Shown here piece after piece: positions 26,731 through 35,704 of a DNA stretch of 64,000 nucleotides (position 1 is the first letter of the stretch; every line of letters begins with the position of its first letter). A program made the translations under genes and the position numbers. The stretch covers positions 1-64,000 of the forward strand of contig CAJTNT010000023.1 of the NCBI GenBank assembly GCA_910577785.1. The letters are read 5' to 3'. This DNA comes from an uncultured Lachnospiraceae bacterium. Lineage in GTDB: Bacteria > Bacillota > Clostridia > Lachnospirales > Lachnospiraceae. The notes under the pieces were generated by a model. That model saw only the letters and a program-made list of their open reading frames with translations, ran no database searches and was not told where the DNA came from.

Positions 26731-27108
26731 ATGGCAAAATTGACAACGGAAGAATTTATCGAAGCAATTAAAGAGTTAACAGTATTAGAACTGAATGATT
26801 TAGTAAAAGCATGTGAGGAAGAGTTTGGCGTATCTGCAGCAGCAGGCGTAGTTGTTGCGGCGGCAGGCGGAGATGCAGGCGCAGCTGAAGAAGAGAAGAC
26901 AGACTTTGATGTAGAGCTGACAGAGATTGGCCCGAACAAAGTTAAGGTAATCAAGGTTGTCCGTGAAGTGACCGGATTAGGCCTGAAGGAAGCAAAAGAA
27001 CTGGTTGACAATGCGCCTAAGATTGTAAAAGAGGGCGCAGAGAAGGCTGAGGCTGAAGATATCAAGGCTAAGCTGGAAGGCGAAGGCGCTAAGGTAACCC
27101 TGAAATAA
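26731..27108 (+). CDS. rplL: 50S ribosomal protein L7/L12
   Basis: 125 aa, ATG after ATGGAGG. N-terminal dimerisation domain (LTTEEFIEAIKELTVLELNDL), an alanine/glycine hinge (AAAGVVVAAAGG), then the C-terminal factor-binding domain with KVKVIKVVREVTGLGLKEAKELV. It recruits translation GTPases. A 129-nt gap with an imperfect hairpin (26608-26658) separates it from rplJ. Unusually, no rpoB follows. Confidence 0.98.
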   Translation: MAKLTTEEFIEAIKELTVLELNDLVKACEEEFGVSAAAGVVVAAAGGDAGAAEEEKTDFDVELTEIGPNKVKVIKVVREVTGLGLKEAKELVDNAPKIVKEGAEKAEAEDIKAKLEGEGAKVTLK

Positions 27109-27155
27109 TTTTCTGGGTTTCTTATAGAAGCATTTTTGCGTATTGTGATAGCAGG

Positions 27156-27248
27156 AGCAGCCCCATGTCTGGGAGAGGCCGCAGCAGTTTAGATTCTGGA
27201 AGGAACAAGCCGTTCTGAAATGCTGTGCATCCCAGGCGTGGGGCTGCT
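27156..27248. repeat. Long hairpin after rplL
   Basis: AGCAGCCCCATGTCTGGGA (27156-27174) pairs with a 19-nt arm ending GGGGCTGCT (27230-27248), with only two mismatches. The loop (GCAGCAGTTT / GAAATGCTGTGC) can pair further. It may end the rplJ-rplL transcript, though no T run follows. Confidence 0.5.
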
Positions 27249-27268
27249 ATTCTTATGGAGGTGTTACC

Positions 27269-28507
27269 ATGGCAATTGTGAAGCCATTTTGTGCCATTCG
27301 GCCAAGCCGGGAGAAGGCTGGAGAAATAGCGGCTCTTCCTTATGATGTATATAACCGTCAGGAAGCCTGCGAGGCAGTCAGGAAGAACCCGCAGAGTTTC
27401 CTCAAGATAGACCGTGCCGAGACGCTTTTGGGAGACGGCGTTGACACGTATGCCCCAGAAGTTTACCAAAAAGCCCATGACGTGCTCTGGGAAATGGTGA
27501 GGGACGGCTCATTTATCAAGGAAGAGAAGCCGTGTTACTATATTTATGAGCTAACGATGGACGGCAGGGTGCAGACGGGGATCGCAGCCTGCGCCTCCAT
27601 TGACGATTATGAACAGGGCATTATCAAGAAGCACGAAAACACCAGGGCAGAGAAAGAAGCGGACCGCATCCGCCATGTGGATGCCTGCAACGCCCAGACA
27701 GGGCCGATTTTCCTTGCCTACCGGGCAGATGCTGCCATCAACAGCATTGTGGACGCCGCCAAACAGCAGGCGCCCCTCTATGATTTTGTGTCAGAAGACG
27801 GCATCCGCCACAGGGTTTGGATGATTTCCGGGCAGGAACAGATTGCAGGCATGGAAGAGGCTTTTGCTGGGATTGGCGAAATCTATATTGCAGATGGGCA
27901 TCATCGCGCGGCGTCTGCCGTGCGGGTAGGGCAGGAGCGCAGGAAAGCCCATCCGGGCTATACAGGGCAAGAAGAATTTAATTATTTCCTATCCGTGCTG
28001 TTTCCGGATGAGCAGCTGATGATCATGGATTACAACCGTGCGGTCAAGGATCTGAACGGGCTGACAGAAGAAGCGTTCCTCTCAAAGGTTGCTGAGATCT
28101 TCGAAGTAGGGGAGGCAGAGGCTTGTCCCATCAAACCGGACAAAAAGGGCGTCTTTACCATGTGTCTCCAGGGGAGATGGTACCGCTGTGCGATTAAGCC
28201 GGAGGATAGGTCTGGCGACCCGGTAAAAGGGCTGGATGTATCCATTCTGCAGGAGAAGCTGCTGGCGCCCGTGCTGCAGATCAAAGACCCCAAAACAGAC
28301 AGCCGCATTGATTTCATCGGCGGCATCCGGGGCTTAGGGGAGCTGGAGCAAAGGTGCAGGAGGGACTGCGCGGTGGCATTTGCAATGTACCCAACGTCCA
28401 TCCATGAGCTTTTTGCCGTTGCAGACGCCGGGATGCTGATGCCCCCCAAATCCACTTGGTTTGAGCCCAAGCTGCGGAGCGGGATTTTTATCCATGCACT
28501 GGATTAA
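27269..28507 (+). CDS. DUF1015 family protein
   Basis: 412 aa, ATG after ATGGAGGTG. It opens VKPFCAIRPSREKAGEIAALPYDVYN, the usual start of DUF1015 proteins, and contains ENTRAEKEADRIRHVDA, QTGPIFLAYR, IADGHHRAASAVRVGQER and LFPDEQLMIMDYNR. The family is cytoplasmic and often found beside serine-biosynthesis genes (serA, serC); its reaction is not established. No ser genes are next to it here. The HH-R in DGHHRAAS looks like an active-site type motif but I cannot assign a chemistry. Its stop overlaps the convergent MocR gene by 4 nt. Confidence 0.85.
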   Translation: MAIVKPFCAIRPSREKAGEIAALPYDVYNRQEACEAVRKNPQSFLKIDRAETLLGDGVDTYAPEVYQKAHDVLWEMVRDGSFIKEEKPCYYIYELTMDGRVQTGIAACASIDDYEQGIIKKHENTRAEKEADRIRHVDACNAQTGPIFLAYRADAAINSIVDAAKQQAPLYDFVSEDGIRHRVWMISGQEQIAGMEEAFAGIGEIYIADGHHRAASAVRVGQERRKAHPGYTGQEEFNYFLSVLFPDEQLMIMDYNRAVKDLNGLTEEAFLSKVAEIFEVGEAEACPIKPDKKGVFTMCLQGRWYRCAIKPEDRSGDPVKGLDVSILQEKLLAPVLQIKDPKTDSRIDFIGGIRGLGELEQRCRRDCAVAFAMYPTSIHELFAVADAGMLMPPKSTWFEPKLRSGIFIHALD

Positions 28508-29904
28508 AATACTTGGCAGAGCCTGTCAACAGCCTCCTGCATATGCCCCGGGTGGATGGCGGAATAATTAATTAAGAAGACATGCTCTTTCCCGGGGCAG
28601 CCATGATAATAGTACTGGGACAGGGAGGAAAGCCGGATCCCTTGCTTCTTTGCACGCTGCATAATCGCGTCATTGGAAGCAGGGGTGTCCACCTGCATCA
28701 GGAAGTGCAGGCCGGCGTTCTCCTCCATAATCACCGTCCGGGGCGCCAGGGAGCTGTCCTTTAAGTACCGCAGCAGCAAATCCCGCTGGTTATGGTAATA
28801 ATTCCGCATCCGATTGATATGCCTCTCGAAATGCCCATCCTGCAAGAAACGCGTCAGTGTATATTGCTCAAAATTAGACACCGTACAAGAGTAAAATCCC
28901 ATTTCCCGATAAAAACGTTCCATCAGATGCCCTGGCAGCACCATATAGCTGATACGGATGGTAGAAGCCAGGGTCTTGGAAAACGTGTTCATATAAATCA
29001 CCTTCCCCATAGAATCAATGCTCTGCAAGGCGGGGATAGGCTTGCCCATAAAGCGGAATTCGCAGTCATAATCGTCCTCGATAATATAATGGGAATCCTT
29101 CTCCGCTGCCCAACCCAGCAGCTGATAACGCCGCCCAATGGGCATGATGATGCCTGTCGGGAAGTGGTGGGAGGGCGATATATGCACAATTTCCGCCCCC
29201 GACTCCTTCAGGCATTCTGTACGGATCCCCTGCCCGTCCAGCGGGATATGGTGGCAGGCGGCATGGTTGCTCTGGAAGATAGCCCCCACCTTCTGGTAGC
29301 CTGGATCTTCCACGGCATAGACCTTGTCATGCCCCAGCAGCTGGATCAGCAGCCCATATAGGTATTCCGTCCCAGCCCCCACCACAATCTGCTCTGGCGC
29401 GACCGTCATTCCTCGGAATTGCTTTAGGTATCTGGCAATCTCCTCCCGCAGCGGCAAGATGCCCCCGCTGGGCGGCCGTTCCATCAGCGCCATGCTGTCC
29501 CCGGCCATCACTTCCCGCACAAGCTTGGCCCAGATAGAAAAAGGGAAAGTATCCGGGTGCGTCTGGCTGCTGGAAAAATCTGCAAAATAGGCAGGCGCTT
29601 CCGGCGTTTTTGGCACAGGGATGCTGCCTGTGGAAGAAAAAGCAGCCGTAACGGTTCCCTTTGAGATATTTGATACATAATACCCTTTTTTGGGCATGGA
29701 ATAAATATACCCTTCTGCCATAAGCTGCGCATAGGCATTTTCTATGGTAATGGCGCTGACGCCCAGATGCTTGGCCAGGCTGCGCTTCGAAGGAAGCCGG
29801 TCTTCAGGCGCCAGTATCCCATTTAGGATATCCTCCTTAATACATCTGTATAAATATCCGTACAGGCTCTCCCCGCCCCTGTCAGAGAAAGAATAAGTAA
29901 GCAT
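28504..29904 (-). CDS. MocR-type GntR regulator with aminotransferase-like domain
   Basis: 466 aa from ATG 29904 (TTGGAGATTT upstream). The upstream in-frame extension has no site. N-terminal GntR winged helix (about 1-70): YRCIKEDILNGILAPEDRLPSKRSLAKHLGVSAITIENAYAQL is split across the usual helix-turn-helix. The remainder (about 100-466) is a fold-type I PLP enzyme domain: VVGAGTEYLYG, IEDDYDCEF, and FSKTLASTIRISYMV, whose lysine should bind pyridoxal phosphate. MocR proteins such as GabR and PdxR sense PLP or amino compounds. Target genes are often adjacent and divergent, and the small alarmone synthetase gene at 30.3 kb is the only candidate. The true target is unknown. Confidence 0.88.
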   Translation of the reverse strand: MLTYSFSDRGGESLYGYLYRCIKEDILNGILAPEDRLPSKRSLAKHLGVSAITIENAYAQLMAEGYIYSMPKKGYYVSNISKGTVTAAFSSTGSIPVPKTPEAPAYFADFSSSQTHPDTFPFSIWAKLVREVMAGDSMALMERPPSGGILPLREEIARYLKQFRGMTVAPEQIVVGAGTEYLYGLLIQLLGHDKVYAVEDPGYQKVGAIFQSNHAACHHIPLDGQGIRTECLKESGAEIVHISPSHHFPTGIIMPIGRRYQLLGWAAEKDSHYIIEDDYDCEFRFMGKPIPALQSIDSMGKVIYMNTFSKTLASTIRISYMVLPGHLMERFYREMGFYSCTVSNFEQYTLTRFLQDGHFERHINRMRNYYHNQRDLLLRYLKDSSLAPRTVIMEENAGLHFLMQVDTPASNDAIMQRAKKQGIRLSSLSQYYYHGCPGKEHVFLINYSAIHPGHMQEAVDRLCQVF

Positions 29905-30264
29905 GATGAAATCTCCAATCGCAATTTTTCTAGGGCTTTGGTTGTCATGGATGTATATGGGATAGTCTATCATAAAAAAAGGGCTGCGGCAATCTTAGTG
30001 TGGCGGTATTCCATCCCTTGGTTTCGACATTTTTCTAAAAGAAAATATGCTATCCTTCTTATTTGTGCCTAGTTGAAATGATGGAACGGGAGAATCGTGA
30101 GAACGTTTGTTGATTGCCTAATCATGTGGATACGCGCATAAAGTAATGCCTGGATTAGCATCCGCCTGGTGAGAAAATATTTACCAAAATATAAAGTAAA
30201 TGTAATCATGCTCTCTGGATATACTAAAGGTAGCGGAAAGACATCATAACAGATATTGTTCCGC

Positions 30265-30282
30265 GTTCCGTATGGCCATTCC
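30265..30282. repeat. Tail motif of the dispersed palindromic repeat
   Basis: GTTCCGTATGGCCATTCC, identical to 15860-15877. It sits in the 420-nt gap between the MocR gene and the alarmone synthetase, preceded by TAGCGGAAAGACATC as a degenerate version of the rest. Nothing else clear is visible in the gap. Confidence 0.55.
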
Positions 30283-30324
30283 CCATTCTCAATATTGTAA
30301 CCATTATTTTCTATGGAGGAAAAA

Positions 30325-30936
30325 ATGATTTTAAAGAAATATTTGCAGCAAGAAGATTTTATAGTAAAATGTAATCATACCATCCATCTCCTGGAAGCCA
30401 GGCTCCAAAAGATTAACGCCGAGCTAACCCGCCGCTGCGGGCGGAATGTCATCCACGGCTTTTCCGCCCGCATTAAGACGTATGACAGTATTGCGGCCAA
30501 GCTCAGGCGCAAAGGCCTGGCAGAAACCGTGAAGGCCATGGAGGAAAACCTCAATGATGTTGTGGGCGTCCGTGCCGTCTGCACCTATACGGACGATCTG
30601 TACCAGATTGCAGAGATGCTCCGCGCCCAGAAGGATTTGCGCTTCATCAAAGAAAAAGATTACATCAAATTCCCCAAAAAGAGCGGCTATCGGAGTATGC
30701 ACCTGATTTTCCGGGTTCCTATCTCTTTCCATGGGGAAACCCAATGGATCAAAGCCGAGGTGCAGCTGCGCACAGGCGCCATGGATTATTGGGCAGGGCT
30801 GGATTACCAGCTCCAGTATAAAAAAGAAAACCGGGAAGCGAAAAACATCAGCATTGAGCTTAGGCAGTATGCCAATGCCATTGAGCAGATTGACAGCAAA
30901 GTTCTGGAACTGCGCAAACGGATTGAGGCCATTTGA
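30325..30936 (+). CDS. Small alarmone synthetase (RelA/SpoT domain, RelQ/YjbM-like)
   Basis: 203 aa from ATG 30325, with GGAGG directly upstream. An ATG at 30313 overlaps that site and is rejected. Synthetase-domain motifs: ARIKTYDSIAAKLRRKG, NDVVGVRAVCTYTDD, YIKFPKKSGYRSMHL and AEVQLRTGAMDYWAGLDYQL. There is no HD hydrolase domain, TGS or ACT domain, so it should only make (p)ppGpp from ATP and GDP/GTP. The length and the helical C-terminal tail fit the RelQ/YjbM class, which form tetramers. It is single, not in an operon, so it is probably regulated at transcription. No clear promoter was identified. Confidence 0.88.
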   Translation: MILKKYLQQEDFIVKCNHTIHLLEARLQKINAELTRRCGRNVIHGFSARIKTYDSIAAKLRRKGLAETVKAMEENLNDVVGVRAVCTYTDDLYQIAEMLRAQKDLRFIKEKDYIKFPKKSGYRSMHLIFRVPISFHGETQWIKAEVQLRTGAMDYWAGLDYQLQYKKENREAKNISIELRQYANAIEQIDSKVLELRKRIEAI

Positions 30937-31162
30937 GCGGCCGATTCTTAGCGTTACATAATCGTTCTGGAATTTGGTATTGGGCAAGTTTATATTTAGG
31001 TAAATATTTTTCACAAGGCAAGGGCTTTCCGTATATCGTAAGGAAATGTATCGGCTTTCGAACCGTAACGGCTCGGGGCATTCCCCCATAAAAAGCCGCA
31101 CAAAAATGGGCGTGTTGGTTTATCTAAATATAAGCTTGCTGTTACATAAGGGAGGAAAAGGA

Positions 31163-32785
31163 ATGTTTAAGATATTTCTTGTAGACGACGAAAGCACCGT
31201 CAGGGAAAGCCTGCGTGACAATATTATGTGGCATCAGTATGGGTTCCAGTTGGTAGGGGAAGCCTCCGACGGGGAAATGGCGCTGCCGCTGATACGGAAG
31301 CTGGAGCCGGACTTGCTGGTGACAGACATTGCCATGCCCTTTATGGATGGGCTGGCGCTTTCGCGGATTGTAAAGCAGGAATTCCCCCATGTAAAAATTA
31401 TCGTTATCAGCGGCCATGGAGATTTTGAGCATGCCAGGCAGGCCATTCAGATTGGCGTTGACCAGTTTCTGCTGAAGCCTGTGACCCGCCTGTCCATGCA
31501 GAAATCACTGCAGGAAATCCGCAGGAAACTGGAAGATGAGCAGGCAAAAGAGGACAGCCTGGAGAAATTGCGCGAAGACATGCAGGAATATGAGCAGTTC
31601 TCCAAACGGAATTTTTTTGAAAAGATGTTTGAAGGGCAGATGACGGTCCAGGAAATCTACGAAGAGGCGCAAAGATACGCCTTGGAGATCGATGCGCCCT
31701 GCTACAACCTGGCCATGGTGAGCCTGCGGGAGAGGCAGGGGCAGAATAAGGGCGTCTGGGATTCGAGGCTGCTGGCCGGCAAGCGCGAGGAACTGCTGCG
31801 GTATTTCCAGCGTTACCCGGAGTACCTGATTTTCCGCTGGAACATCCATATATACGGCATACTGATTAAGGGGGAGGAAGGGCAGATGGAGGAATTGAAG
31901 GCCAAGTGCCAGGAGGGCATTGTCCGCATCTGTTCCGCGTCCGGCGGGGAGCTGGAATGGTGCTGCGCCATGGGGGAGCCTGTCAGCCGCCTGAGCCTTC
32001 TGCCCCAGGTTTACGATAGGGTAAACCATATGATGTCCTACCGATTCCTGAAGCCGGAACAGCATATCTTGACAATGGAGTCAGAAAACCTGGCGCCCAG
32101 GCGGGAGGGCGTGGCTACCCTTGGGGACGTGGTGATTTCCCAGACCAATCCGGAGATTATCCACAAATTTCTCCTGCGTGGGCAAGAAGGGGAGGTAGAG
32201 GATTTTGTAGATTCCTATCTGAAAAGCCAGGGACAGGCTCTGCGTTCGAGGATTTTCCGGGATTACCTGGTGCTGAGCATCCGCTTCACGGCCATTGCCT
32301 TTGTGGAAAACCTGGGCTACAGCGCGCAGGATCTGTTGGAAAATACTTATACGGAGAAGATGCAGGTCCTTAGCCTGAGCCTGGAAGAGATGAAGCCTTA
32401 TATGCAGGAGCTGATGTACCGAGCCATTAAGCTGGGATGTAAGGCCATGGATAATCGGAGCAAGCGGATGATCCAAAAGGCCAGGGGCTATATTGAAGAA
32501 AATTATGCCCGCGCCAGTATTTCCCTTAATGAAGCCGCCCGTGCGGCAGAAGTCAGCCCCAACTATTTCAGCGCCACTTTCCGCCAGGAGATGGGCATGA
32601 CCTTCACGGAATATGTGACCAAGAAGCGTATGGAAAAAGCCAAGCGCCTCCTGCGCCAGACAGAACGCAATGCGGGCGATATAGCGGCGGAGGTAGGGTT
32701 TAAGGATCCCCATTACTTTAGCTTCGTCTTTAAGAAGACCCAGGGATGCACGCCCAAGGAATACCGCAGCCGCCCGAAAGGCTAA
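31163..32785 (+). CDS. YesN-type response regulator (receiver plus AraC helix-turn-helix)
   Basis: 540 aa from ATG 31163 (GGGAGGAAAAGG upstream). The in-frame extension to 31046 has no site. Receiver domain about 1-125 with FKIFLVDDES, phosphorylation site D55 in VTDIAMPFMDG, and K in FLLKPVTR. A long central region (about 130-430), partly coiled, has no known fold that I recognise. The AraC-type DNA-binding domain is at the end (about 440-540): ASISLNEAARAAEVSPNYFSATFRQEMGMTF, then GFKDPHYFSFVFKKTQGCTPKEY. YesN proteins usually pair with a YesM kinase and control sugar importers and glycosidases. No kinase is adjacent, but the sugar import operon begins 1.7 kb downstream. Confidence 0.88.
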   Translation: MFKIFLVDDESTVRESLRDNIMWHQYGFQLVGEASDGEMALPLIRKLEPDLLVTDIAMPFMDGLALSRIVKQEFPHVKIIVISGHGDFEHARQAIQIGVDQFLLKPVTRLSMQKSLQEIRRKLEDEQAKEDSLEKLREDMQEYEQFSKRNFFEKMFEGQMTVQEIYEEAQRYALEIDAPCYNLAMVSLRERQGQNKGVWDSRLLAGKREELLRYFQRYPEYLIFRWNIHIYGILIKGEEGQMEELKAKCQEGIVRICSASGGELEWCCAMGEPVSRLSLLPQVYDRVNHMMSYRFLKPEQHILTMESENLAPRREGVATLGDVVISQTNPEIIHKFLLRGQEGEVEDFVDSYLKSQGQALRSRIFRDYLVLSIRFTAIAFVENLGYSAQDLLENTYTEKMQVLSLSLEEMKPYMQELMYRAIKLGCKAMDNRSKRMIQKARGYIEENYARASISLNEAARAAEVSPNYFSATFRQEMGMTFTEYVTKKRMEKAKRLLRQTERNAGDIAAEVGFKDPHYFSFVFKKTQGCTPKEYRSRPKG

Positions 32786-32857
32786 ATCCTTGGTAAATGT
32801 TCGTGTTTTCAAGGCCAGAGGATGCGGTGGATGCCCCAAAGCCCAGGCGTTTGCCGT

Positions 32858-33952
32858 CTATTCCAAACGGGGCAGCACAGGATAAGGCGCATCGCTTCCT
32901 TTCTGGATAATCTGCCATGATAGCTCCTCAGAGAATACGGTTTCTCCCTGGATCATTCGGATGAGGGCGGAAGCTGCCATGAACCCGATTTCATGGCTCT
33001 TGTGGGACAGGGTAGTGATGCGGATGGAATCAAGGTCGCTCATGTAGCTGTTGTCAAAGGAAACCACGGAGATATCTTCCGGGATCCGTATGCCTGCGTA
33101 GTGCAGCTCTTTGATCAGCCAATAGGCAATCTCATCGTCCTGGCAGATGACGGCAGAATACATATCCTTGTTCCTGCGTAGGAAATCCGTCAAAAATCCC
33201 GTATCAGACCTGGTTTCCAGCGCTTCCAGCATGGCAGAGGTATACCAGGACACCAATTCGTCGGCGGCTGGGATGCCAAAATCCCGCAAGGCCGCCACAT
33301 AGCCGCCATAGCGGTCGATCCCGCGGATATCGTCAATGCGGAAGATCCCCGCAATGTGGGTGTGCCCCTGCTGTGCCAGATGCCTGGCCAGAAGGTAGCC
33401 TCCGTAATAATTATCATCCTTGATGTAGATTGCGGATGTTAAGGCAGGGTAATTCCCGCCCAGAAACAGAATAGACACGCCCTGGGCTGCCAGCTGTTCA
33501 TAAAGGTCGAGGTTGGGGTTTGGCAGGGCGCTTTTTGTCCCTTCCACAATCAGCCCGCGGATGGGGGAGGCATTCAGTTCCTCTAGGATCTGGCGTTCCT
33601 GCGCAATCCTTGCATAAGTGGAATAAGTATTTGTGGAATAGCCTTTTTTGCGCAGGAAAGACTTAATGTCTGCCAGGATGGCAGGCATGGTATATTCCTC
33701 GGCGTGATTCACCACAAGCGCCACGCTGTTCTGCCTGCCGCCTAGGCCGGTGGAAAAAGAGCCGCTGCCTTGGCGTTTCTCAATCAGCCCTTCCTCTTCC
33801 AGAAGCCGCAGGGCCGTGCGTACCGTCTGGCGGCTCACATGATATCGTTCACACAGTATGCTTTCTGAGGGCAGTTTGTAAACGCCATTTCCCGTATTCT
33901 TCAGAAGCAGTTCTTTGAGGATATTGGCAAGCCATATATATTTTACCGGCAT
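32858..33952 (-). CDS. AraR-like repressor (GntR DNA-binding plus LacI-type sugar-binding domain)
   Basis: 364 aa from ATG 33952, with AAAGGAGG upstream. Residues 1-70 are a GntR winged helix (YKLPSESILCERYHVSRQTVRTALRLLEEEG, split here by the turn). Residues about 75-360 form a periplasmic-binding-type domain as in LacI: GLIVEGTKSA, VSILFLGG, YYGGYLLARHLAQQGHTHIAGIF, AVICQDDEIAYWLIKELHYAGIRIPEDIS, VVSFDNS. This GntR-plus-LacI build is that of B. subtilis AraR, the L-arabinose-responsive repressor. Divergent from the sugar importer operon that starts 500 nt away, so it probably controls it. The exact inducer is inferred, not proven. Confidence 0.85.
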   Translation of the reverse strand: MPVKYIWLANILKELLLKNTGNGVYKLPSESILCERYHVSRQTVRTALRLLEEEGLIEKRQGSGSFSTGLGGRQNSVALVVNHAEEYTMPAILADIKSFLRKKGYSTNTYSTYARIAQERQILEELNASPIRGLIVEGTKSALPNPNLDLYEQLAAQGVSILFLGGNYPALTSAIYIKDDNYYGGYLLARHLAQQGHTHIAGIFRIDDIRGIDRYGGYVAALRDFGIPAADELVSWYTSAMLEALETRSDTGFLTDFLRRNKDMYSAVICQDDEIAYWLIKELHYAGIRIPEDISVVSFDNSYMSDLDSIRITTLSHKSHEIGFMAASALIRMIQGETVFSEELSWQIIQKGSDAPYPVLPRLE

Positions 33953-34010
33953 CTGGAAACCTCCTTTGTCTGAAATGATTTTTTCGTTTATCGTTCCCTT
34001 AACATGCTCT

Positions 34011-34039
34011 AGTATATCATTTTTCCGTGCAAGTGTCAC
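34011..34039 (-). promoter_or_regulatory. Promoter of the AraR-like gene
   Basis: On the minus strand GTGACA (34039-34034), 17 nt, TATACT (34016-34011). Confidence 0.55.
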
Positions 34040-34373
34040 GGTGTCAGCCAGATAATCGTAAAAAAATTACAAAAAATAAAGGGACATGTAGTTTTTTGAA
34101 TCATAATGTTAAATTTATTTACATAAAATAATGAACAAGTATAAGGATAAAACATATAAAAGTTTAGCAAGATAGAAAAAGTGACAAAAAAAATAGGAAA
34201 TAGAAGGATAAAATTTAGGATATATTTTCGAGATTTTTACTAAAATCGTAAAAAAGTATAAATTTAGAATAAAATAATATAAAAAATAATGAGACTTGTA
34301 TTTTTTTAAGACAAATATAAGAAAACTTATATTGGATATTGCGACAAACATAATTATGTAAGGGAAATTCTTA
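34040..34373. other. AT-rich intergenic stretch without a gene
   Basis: About 330 nt of very AT-rich DNA between the divergent repressor and importer genes. No coding region is supported; open frames here are chance. It probably carries operators for the AraR-like or YesN-type regulators, but no clear palindrome stands out. Confidence 0.5.
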
Positions 34374-34402
34374 TTGACGAATAGGGAATAAAAAACTAAA
34401 AT
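34374..34402 (+). promoter_or_regulatory. Promoter of the sugar importer operon
   Basis: TTGACG (34374-34379), 17 nt, TAAAAT (34397-34402), about 50 nt before the start codon. Confidence 0.6.
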
Positions 34403-34453
34403 AGGAGATACAAACGGCAATTGTGCCGTAATTTAGAAAGGGAGGACATTTTA

Positions 34454-35572
34454 ATGTTAAGAAAGAAGTTAGCAGCATTTCTTGCAGTAGCAGTAGTAGC
34501 AGTAGGAGTAGTAGGTTGTGGCGGTGGAAATGAGCCGGCATCCACCAATGGTAACGCAAATACAGAAACACCGGAAGAGACACCTGATACGCCAGAAGAG
34601 ACTCCGGAAGAGACACCTGATACGCCAGAAGAGACTCCGGAAGAGACACCTGATACGCCAGAAGAGAGTGGCGATGCAGCGCCAAGCGGCGGAACCATCA
34701 AAGTCGGCGTTATCAACAATGACCCGAACGAGTCTGGATACCGTACAGCCAACGACAGGGATATGAAGGAAATGTTCACAGAAGCAAACGGATACGAAGC
34801 ATCCTTCGCTTACAGCCTGAAGAATGACGAGCAGATTACAGCAGCTCAGACAATGATCCAGAACGGCGTTGATTACCTGCTTCTTTCCGCAGCTGATACC
34901 GCTGGCTGGGATTCCGTACTTCAGGATGCGAATGACCAGGGAATTAGGGTAATTCTGTTTGACCGTGTTGTTGATGCAGATGAGAACCTTTATGAGGCAG
35001 CTATCATTTCCGATATGCCGGCAGAAGGACAGAGGGCAGTTGACTGGTTAGCAGGCCAGAATCTTGACGAATACAACATCATCCATATCCAGGGCGTTAT
35101 GGGTTCCTCACCACAGCAGGGACGTTCCGGCGCATTGGATGAGAAGGTTGCAGCAGAAGACAATTGGAACATCGTAGCACAGCAGACAGCTGAGTGGAAT
35201 GCAGAGAAGGCACAGCAGATTGTTCAGTCCGTAATCGACAGCGGTGAGAAGTTCAATGTAATCTATGCAGAGAACGATGATATGGCTAAGGGTGCAGTTG
35301 CAGCTCTTGATGCAGCAAATATTTCCCACGGCGTTGACGGCGATGTAGTTATTATGGGTTTTGACTGCAATACATGGGCTCTGGAAGAAGTTCTGGCAGG
35401 AAACTGGAACTATGACGGACAGTGCAACCCATACCAGGCAAAATACATCGCTGAAGTTATTAAGACACTGGAAAGTGGCGGAACGGTTGAAGAGAAGACC
35501 ATCTATCTGGAAGAGAAGGGCTTTGAGGCTGGGACAATTACACAGGCTGACATTGACGAGAATGGAATCTAA
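34454..35572 (+). CDS. Sugar ABC transporter substrate-binding lipoprotein (YtfQ-type)
   Basis: 372 aa from ATG 34454 (GGGAGGAC upstream). Signal with lipobox VVGCGGG, so cysteine about 22 is lipidated and the protein is anchored outside the membrane. A repeated linker follows (three TPEETPDTPEE units). The mature domain (about 85-372) is a ribose/galactose-type binding protein: IKVGVINNDPNESGYRTAND, LKNDEQITAAQTMIQNGVD, YLLLSAADTAGWDSVLQDA, VIYAENDDMAKGAVAALDA and PYQAKYIAEVIKTL. With a double-domain ATPase and two permeases it mirrors E. coli YtfQ, which binds galactofuranose. Given the arabinofuranosidases in this window, arabinofuranose is an equally fair guess. A partial terminator downstream should raise its level relative to the transporter. 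Confidence 0.85.
   Translation: MLRKKLAAFLAVAVVAVGVVGCGGGNEPASTNGNANTETPEETPDTPEETPEETPDTPEETPEETPDTPEESGDAAPSGGTIKVGVINNDPNESGYRTANDRDMKEMFTEANGYEASFAYSLKNDEQITAAQTMIQNGVDYLLLSAADTAGWDSVLQDANDQGIRVILFDRVVDADENLYEAAIISDMPAEGQRAVDWLAGQNLDEYNIIHIQGVMGSSPQQGRSGALDEKVAAEDNWNIVAQQTAEWNAEKAQQIVQSVIDSGEKFNVIYAENDDMAKGAVAALDAANISHGVDGDVVIMGFDCNTWALEEVLAGNWNYDGQCNPYQAKYIAEVIKTLESGGTVEEKTIYLEEKGFEAGTITQADIDENGI
34571..34666 (+). repeat. Tandem 33-bp repeat coding for the linker TPEETPDTPEE
   Basis: Three near-identical 33-nt units in the lipoprotein gene, the last one slightly shortened. They encode a flexible acidic and proline-rich spacer between the lipid anchor and the binding domain. Copy number could vary between strains. 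Confidence 0.85.
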
Positions 35573-35626
35573 TTTTAGATAGCAGTTTTTGAAATATAAG
35601 TATGATTTGCGAATTTTAAAAAGCGC

Positions 35627-35675
35627 GGCGCGGTGAAGCATAGAACTTAGAGGCTGCACCGCGCCTTGTTTTTTG
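35627..35675 (+). terminator. Hairpin terminator/attenuator inside the importer operon
   Basis: GGCGCGGTG (35627-35635) pairs with CACCGCGCC (35657-35665), followed by TTGTTTTTTG. It lies between the binding protein and the ATPase gene, a common way to make more binding protein than transporter. Confidence 0.75.
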
Positions 35676-35704
35676 AAATAATATTTTAGGAGGTGAACTC
35701 AAGG

